Notes under the pieces: model-generated
Seen by the model: the letters and a program-made list of their open reading frames with translations, nothing else
Told to the model about the DNA's origin: nothing
Database searches by the model: none
In this document: positions 57,435 to 64,000 of the stretch, in pieces
How positions within the stretch are numbered: position 1 is the stretch's first letter
Layout of the letters: each line of letters starts with the position of its first letter
NCBI GenBank assembly: GCA_963920705.1
Contig: OY987230.1
Location: forward strand, 14,595,320 to 14,659,319
Origin: Odiellus spinosus
Taxonomy: Eukaryota > Arthropoda > Arachnida > Opiliones > Phalangiidae
Reading direction: 5' to 3'
DNA length: 64,000 nucleotides
Program-made: the position numbers and the translations under genes

Positions 57435-58678
57435 AAGAGAAGTTCGAAGTAATTCAATAACTGAAGGTAGATGTTAAACCCCAGAGAGAATTAAATAATC
57501 GATGAAAACTAGTCCTGAACACGTCTAAATACTGTAGGAAGAATTATGAACAAACGCTCGCTTTCAATTCTACGTATAAGATTATTGGTTTAATAAGAAA
57601 GGGTGGGATATACCCAAACTCCTTTTAAGAGACCTACGTTTTCTTCTACCTGTTACCCTCTAAAGATGATTTGAATTTGTGTATTATAGCTACTTGAAAA
57701 TTATTCCACGGACTATAGAAGAAAAAAAAATACAATGTTTTGTCCCGATGGATTTAAACATATTACTTTCAAATGAAGGAGTTATTTTAAATATTTCATA
57801 ATGGGGATTCATTTTACATATAATTTCTCGGATTTTAAAGTTTACCCACACAGTAATACAACCAATTAAGAATAAGTTTCGGAAGAGGAATATTTCGAAA
57901 TTTATTGTTTACGCGCGGGGTCAGTTTCCAACGAAATTGATTATTATTTGGGATTTTACCTGAGACCATTAAAATTTAAGATATACAATCATATTCGTTT
58001 TCCCTATATATTAAATAATATTTAAATTCTACATTTAATCTTCTTAAACACACCACAATCCAAAAAAAAATATATCTTTAATTATAGCATTAGGCAACAA
58101 AGTAACAAAGAATGTTACCGTATATCTTAATATTTAAAAAAAATTGATTTTGGGTTTCATTAACTCGCTTTGATGTGGTGGGATTGAAGCCCTCAAGTTC
58201 GAATATTATAAAAAGGTTGATTGCTACCTAAAAGGGACGTCTCGACTAACCGCAAAAAAGTCTTATTACTAGGCACTAGTCAACTCGCTAATAAGTCTAA
58301 TATAAAGGGTTTAATTTTCTCTTTCTTTTATTTCAGAGCAGTGCTTGAAAATTGCCAGCCGAAAGGCATATTACAATACGCGTTTCGGCTACCGGATTTG
58401 AAAAACGCATTAGCCATAGATAGTAATAAAATTTCACTCCTCCCATAACTTGGCTCGAAAATGGAAAATACTTTTTCTAATCCTTTCCTTGGAATCCCGT
58501 AAGGTATATTTAAAATAAATCCAGAATAATAATAAAAAAAAAAATTAAATATGGTAGATGTTTTTCTTTCCAGTATATTTCAAGTGAATATTTGAAAGTT
58601 TTCAATGTTATCTTACATTAATAAGAAGTTCAAATGTTTCTGTAGAAAAGTAGTATCCGATATAATTTATTATAGCGC
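57435..58678. other. no gene called
   Basis: At 57626-57655 TTAA is followed by GAGACCTACG and TTTTCTTCTACCTGTTACC, a lone end related to the 13737 element. At 58336 a strong acceptor-like tract (CTTTCTTTTATTTCAG) precedes an open stretch to 58448; see findings. Confidence 0.5.
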
Positions 58679-59104
58679 AGGTAAATCATGCTTCAAGTTT
58701 TCAACAAGGTATATTATGATTGGTATGTGGTTCTGAAAGTTTTGTCGTCAGAGCTTTCGCCCGAGGAGAGAAGAAAAAAAAAATCCAAAAACTTTAAACG
58801 GTCGAGATACGGAATTCGAAATTGCCCTCTCTAGCGGTTGAGATTGGAACTAAGTAGGCGGTGCTAATATTGCACTGAACTTTCTAGACGTTTACGCGGG
58901 GTTGAAAATGTAACAACGTAAAACAACTCTCCCCTCTCTATCACGAAACAAATGAGCGTGTCTCACCCGGCCGTCGCGATTTCGAGTCTGTTCTGTACAA
59001 ATTCCGGAATACTTAGGGTGAAACCATGAACTCAGAAAATCTGACTAACTTCATTGTCACCCGCAGTATGTCGTCTTATAATCTTGAAGGATGATTTACT
59101 TGTG
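58679..59104 (-). mobile_element. inverted-repeat element, family D, copy 2
   Basis: The 426-bp copy is the reverse complement of 8862-9303 over its whole length, with small differences. It ends with CTTGAAGGATGATTTACTTGT. It lacks the 40-bp insertion of copy 1, so it is closer to the intact form. A CpG-rich interior is shared. Confidence 0.88.
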
Positions 59105-60647
59105 ATTATAGTCAGAAATGTAAAAATTAAGTAAGATTTAATTTTAGTTTTCTCATGGTTTCCCAATAACAAAGAAAAGTTACTACATATTTGCTCGTCT
59201 GAAAATAGATTTCTCGACAAATATGTAGTGTTTAATTTTTATTTTTTTTCATAAGAGTAAGATATATTTCTCCATCACCCGAGGATATTAATAAAAATGT
59301 CAGCACCATTTTTGATTATGAGTTTGGAATTCCAATCTAGGCTAATTGTTAAAACAATTAAAAAGATGATAGAAAGGGGTTAAATAAACCTCCCTTTTCT
59401 TTGTAATGAGAATATTTAATAAAGAAATAAAAGAAATGGAAAATAAAAAGTGAATTACTGATATTAAATTAATTAAATCCCCGTGTCGTATATGGAAATT
59501 CCACTTTTAACTATTTATCTATAATGAAATTGTCAAAGCCTTTTCGTTATAAACGTATCCTATATAGAACTTTTGTCTTTCAAATTCAACTTTGTCGGCT
59601 GCGTATCTAAGAAACTGTGACATGAATTTTAAGTTTGCAACATCAAGAAATCTTTCATTAAAGGGAAACTACGGACTCTTTCATTCATTTGGACTTAAAA
59701 TACGCCATGAAACTGGAGTTCTTAATCGGAAATTTAATCCACATGGGTAATTGACGCGGTAAATTACAGGCTTAACGGTAATTTACGGTTTGTTCTGGTA
59801 TTAATTACAAAAAAGGAAAACTAAAAGTCTATTTTTCAAAGTCTTAATCACTTTGCCCTGTCAATGAAAACTCAAATGATCAAGCATATCATGAAAAACG
59901 TTGCATTTTTCCACGGGTTCTTAAGTCAGAAAAAAGATGTTTAAGCATTTGAAAGATTAATTACGAATTCTAAAGTTACAGAAATTCATACACAATTTTG
60001 TGAATACCGGCGAATTTCCGTGCAACTAATTTTCAAATTTACGCCAATTTTTGAACTGAAATTCTTATTATAAAAATAAATTAACATACAACACCCCTTT
60101 ATGGTCATGGAAAGCTTATTGTTATACTGTCACTTTAATTTAGATATTGTATACGTTGTTAATAGCCGAAGTTCTCGTGATTATAAGGTACACGAACTAG
60201 ATAAGAGATTAGAATATTTTTTTTTTTATCATCAAGGGGATATATTTCTATTATTCAAATTAATATTATGGAAATGAATTGCGAAAGACACGTGGCCGTG
60301 TGCTCTAGACTCCGCCTTTTACGTCATTTCAAACTATAAGAGAGAAATTAGCCCTTTGGGAATTTATAGAATAGTTAGTTTTTCTGGTTAATTGTCATTT
60401 TTTTTTTTTTTCATATTTTATCCCATATACCTTTTACCACCAATTCGCTCATTTCGTATTATAGAAACAAAAGTTATACGGCATTTTTGTCTATTTACAT
60501 ATACCGATATATATATCACCATAAATTTATTCATAACCCATCCTCCTTAAATAGTTAATGATGTTAACGATACCATAATGGACAGCATGAAGAACACAAT
60601 AGTTACCTAAAATATTTTCACGTAACTAATAAGGCCTCCGCGATGTT
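59105..60647. other. nothing recognised
   Basis: AT-rich with T-runs near 60219-60229 and 60400-60411. Confidence 0.55.
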
Positions 60648-60745
60648 AAAGGAAAACTTGGAGCTAAAAATGGAACAGATTTTGTATTTATTTTCGAAAT
60701 CACCATGCCAAAAAAAGTATTCGAAATTTTTAGACAAGTTTTTGG
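60648..60745. mobile_element. family E element, single arm
   Basis: TTAA is followed by AGGAAAACTTGGAGCTAAAA, ATGGAACAG, GAAATCACCATGCC and AAAAAGTATTCGAAA, matching the left arm at 7858-7960. No right arm follows. Confidence 0.7.
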
Positions 60746-61802
60746 TGTTTAATATTATTTCCGCCTTCAACTGCGCTTGCAATGTCCTAACATTAAAAGA
60801 ATAGGCGGGCGTTTGATGCCCAAGACCTTTGTGAAATGAAGTGATAAATTTTAACTTCAGCACGTAAAAAGATAGACTAATCTTTAAAATTTAACACCAT
60901 TTCTTAGCGATAAAAGCACGTCAACCTACCTTTATACATGATTAAAAAACTAAATCTGACCGCAACCGAATTGTAACCCCCGAATATTCATAATCTATCA
61001 TAAAAAAATATATAAATCATGTGTTAAATAAAGCAGAAATCCTTTAACCTAAAAAAGGGTCTACCTCTTTTCCCTTTCGTTAAGTAAAGGGAAGATGAAA
61101 TCAATTTTGTTTTTGAAAGAATTTTAATCATATTTATAAATTTCGTTTTCTAGAATTTATGTGTTATTATATAAAACTGTGAATATTATTATTCTGGTTC
61201 TGCTGCATATATAAAAATATTTAAATTGGTCTATTTGGTGATGCTTAAGTCGCTATTTATCCAAGCCATTATATCTCCAGAAAGTTCAGGTTAAATAAGA
61301 CACACGAGTGAAATTTTAACGTCGATGGATTTTGGGGTTTTACCGCTCCTTATAGGTTAATCTAAGCTTATGTAGATGGTTGAATTTCCCTTTCTCACTA
61401 CCTTTAAAACGCAGACAGTCAAATAGCGCCGATAAAATAAAAAAAACCAAAACCAAATCTCCGTGCAAACGTTTAAAAAGAAATGAAAATTTTCCCCTCC
61501 CAACTCTTAATTAGAATTTTTGATTCCCTCGGTTTATTTTAATATTTTTACGGTCCTAAGAATAAAAAAAGAATATAAAAAAATGCCTTAGCTAGTCTAT
61601 CTAATCAACAAGTAGCCCATCATAATTAAAACCTCTTTTCCGTCATACGAGTATATCCTTCAAATGAAAAGAATGGTGGCAGCGTTTAAAGGGAGATTGA
61701 AGTAATTTAAAATATTATTTAAATTATTCATACCGTATTTCAGATTGGGACATTTTAGAGTTCTAAAATAACCGCGTACCTCGAGTGGTCTGAATACGTA
61801 AC
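60746..61802. other. nothing recognised
   Basis: AAAGGGAGATTGAAGTAATTT at about 61688 follows TT and resembles a family-1 terminus without the rest. Confidence 0.5.
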
Positions 61803-61992
61803 TCAGGGAGCCCAGTCATAAATTTCAATTCCTTATAGGAAACACAAAAAATTTGGTTTTATAGGATAATATAGGACTAAAATTATCTCAAATAAAGGAT
61901 TTTGAAAGTCTAACTCAAAGTTATAGGACTTTATGGGAAATTTCAAGGATATACAGGATAATATAGGAAATTATAGGACCACTGGGCTCCTA
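61803..61992. mobile_element. short inverted-repeat element
   Basis: The left end CAGGGAGCCCAGTCATAAAT mirrors the right end, whose complement is CTAGGAGCCCAGTGGTCCTA. The interior is rich in TATAGGA and ATAGGATAATATAGGA repeats. One copy only; the class is unknown. Confidence 0.55.
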
Positions 61993-62480
61993 GCTGTCGT
62001 CATATCTCTCATTACCAGGATTGCCTTTGGTGCGAATAATTGACACCGGATCGGGGAACATACCGAATTTTACCGGCGACATAGTTAAACATTCAGCAGA
62101 AATTGGCCGTTCTCTGAGCTGAGTGATTGGATTTCGAAACTCATTTTCACAACTACGTAACGTTTAATTAGCGATTTGAAAACTAATTTTCGGGGAGAAT
62201 TTGGGATTTAAATTTCAATTACGGATTATGTATGCGAGACGTTTCGGGTGTATACGTGGACGTGTATTACGAATTTATACTATAGATACCGATGAAACAT
62301 TTTAAACGAAGCAACATAATCATACTAGAAATTGAAAGTATATAAATATAAATCTGCTCTTAATAGATTTAACATGACTAACCAATTATTACTCCAAGTG
62401 ATCGACTTTCAAATGATCGCCAATGGCTTACGTAAGGTTAGTTTTTTAATTCAATTAATTTCCCGTCAATCACTTGAACC
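61993..62480. other. nothing recognised
   Basis: Unique-looking AT-rich sequence. Confidence 0.55.
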
Positions 62481-62833
62481 AGAAGCCGATGAAACCCTCC
62501 TTTGAAGTCTACTACTCTAATGTTCCATATAGCGCGCCTCTCTGTATGGGTAAAATTCACGATTTTACGAGATCGGAGGGGTCCTACTTCATATTCTACT
62601 TCATATTCATATTTTACTTCTACAGAAAATTGGAAATTCTCTCTCTCCGCAAACGACGACGTTTTTTTGACGAACTCCAAGGCTGCTAGAGATATTCGCT
62701 CGACGAACTCCCGCTCCGAAAATATCTACCGTTAGGAGGCGTACGAATCGCGCTTTTTGAAACTAACCCATACAGAGAGGGGTAGACAAGACCCGGGAGT
62801 AATAGACTTCAAAGGAGGGTTTCATCGGCTTCT
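62481..62833. mobile_element. long inverted-repeat element, family C
   Basis: The left arm begins AGAAGCCGATGAAACCCTCC and continues TTTGAAGTCTACTACTC. The right arm complement is identical for the first 36 bp apart from one base. An inner pair CCTCTCTGTATGGGT is also mirrored. Just outside, CTTGAACC on the left and GCTTGAACCC on the right are in direct orientation. The centre holds ATTCATATTTTACTTC-type repeats. Three overlapping frames here simply read the arms. Confidence 0.85.
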
Positions 62834-64000
62834 GCTTGAACCCATGTCTACTCGAAATGTATTTAAGTGACCTGTCAGCGCGTTGAAAATAAATATAGGT
62901 GCTGGAATCATATTCTGCCACCTCAGTTTTAAGAGTTCTAAAATGATAAATTATCATAGTTATGGTGAAAGTCAAAAATAGGGCTTTTTGAGTCAAATTT
63001 GTTGAAAAACCTGGTTATTGGAAAAATTAAATGTAGTTTATATTTATGGAAATAAGGCCTAAATTCAAAAGTCATGTGGCTTGGTATAGTCTGCTTAACC
63101 TAACCGTCTCTTTCCTAATCTTGATTTATACGAATTTCTTGTCAAAAGTTTAAGGTTTTAAGTTTCATCCATAAATTCCTCATAAATTGTAATTAAAACT
63201 TTATAATCTAAATATACTTTCGAATTAAAATAGTTAAATATTTAAAATAAAGAATAAAACAACACTTCACCCTCCCATTTAAAAACAAAATCAGCAGAAA
63301 AGGGGGTTAACTCAAAAGTGTCACGAAATATTTCAGTACACTCTATCGCGTTTTGCCTAAATAAAAACGACTTAAGATTTATTAAATAAAAAAGGAACGT
63401 TTTTCTCCCATGGGTTCGGCCCTCGATCTTAATCTTTCCAATGGTTTTTTATTTTTTCTCTTATTTTTTTTACCTTTCTTCTTTATTAGTTTCGCCACGA
63501 TTCTAGTAGAAAGCCTCTAATTAGTCGCCTAATAAACCGCAATGAGACGCTTCGAGAGAGAGAGAGAGAGAGAAGTCGGCTCGCCGCCAGCTTCTAATAT
63601 TCAAATTGCCCAAGGAATTTTCCAACTCCCAACTCCCTCGAGTAAAAATCATTCCAAATTTTCATCAGTCACGTAGTTAGGTTTTAATTCAACTCATTAA
63701 AACGGTTTCTCTTAGAAATACAGAGGAATCTACGTTTCTACGAGAGATGACAAACCGAAGTGATTATGGGCTACTTTGAAAGATCTCTTTCGCGCGGTTA
63801 GAGCTAAGGGATTATGAGATTCGTGCTTTACACCTTCAAACAAAGCCAGAAAAAATACTAATAAAGCGGGGGGGGGAGGTGGACGAAAGGAAACAAATGT
63901 TTAAACTATAATGAAGCTTTTTTGGACAAATATCATCATAATATAAAGAGATTGTGGTATTATTTTAAAGGTATTGCGACACGAATAGTCTCAGAATTGT
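62834..64000. other. no gene recognised; GA repeat near right edge
   Basis: A GA microsatellite lies at 63554-63572 next to a less AT-rich stretch (CGGCTCGCCGCCAGC), and a G-run near 63868. This could be regulatory, but nothing proves it. Confidence 0.45.

Noticed and set aside
62438-62996. Two minus frames and plus frames sharing KPMKPSFEVYYS
   Set aside because: The shared peptide is just the inverted arm of the family C element read from both sides.

Overview
This window looks like a piece of an AT-rich invertebrate animal genome. It holds one multi-exon gene with GT-AG introns, very large introns, and a dense load of short non-autonomous DNA transposons, minisatellites and homopolymer tracts. 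There are no operons, no bacterial or viral gene set, no rRNA, no convincing tRNA and no CRISPR array. The species cannot be named from the sequence.

The gene is a FOXJ2/3-type forkhead transcription factor on the minus strand. Seven internal coding exons are visible. In transcript order they are 18747-18821, 10662-10742, 6136-6328, 5507-5584, 4849-4953, 1736-1861 and 650-753. All have usable AG and GT splice sites, and the reading phase is continuous across all six junctions, which is strong internal proof. The first two exons carry the DNA-recognition helix and second wing of the forkhead domain and a basic tail. The other five carry a Ser/Pro/Asn/Gln-rich C-terminal region. The last exon ends in a good donor, so the C-terminus lies to the left of position 1. 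I could not find the first half of the forkhead domain or the start codon in the 45 kb to the right, so they probably lie beyond position 64000.

Layout. 1-6.4 kb: five of the exons with short introns. 6.4-18.7 kb: two large introns with the forkhead exons between them, containing nested transposon copies, a 31-bp minisatellite, a TTAA-flanked element with an internal 11-bp array, and a TATA/initiator-like promoter candidate. 18.8-64 kb: presumed first large intron or upstream sequence, with no recognisable coding exon. This last part is filled by MITE copies (about ten of one palindromic TTAA-flanked family across the window), several other inverted-repeat families, and long minisatellites: 24 bp at 28.6-29.1 kb, 32 bp at 39.5 kb, 30 bp at 40.8-41.4 kb and 25 bp at 54.8-55.9 kb.

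Most long open frames in this window are by-products of tandem arrays or of transposon inverted repeats and are not annotated as genes. The most interesting non-genic theme is that several MITE families with unrelated ends all sit between TTAA tetranucleotides. This suggests that one piggyBac-like transposition system may have mobilised them, although no transposase is present here.
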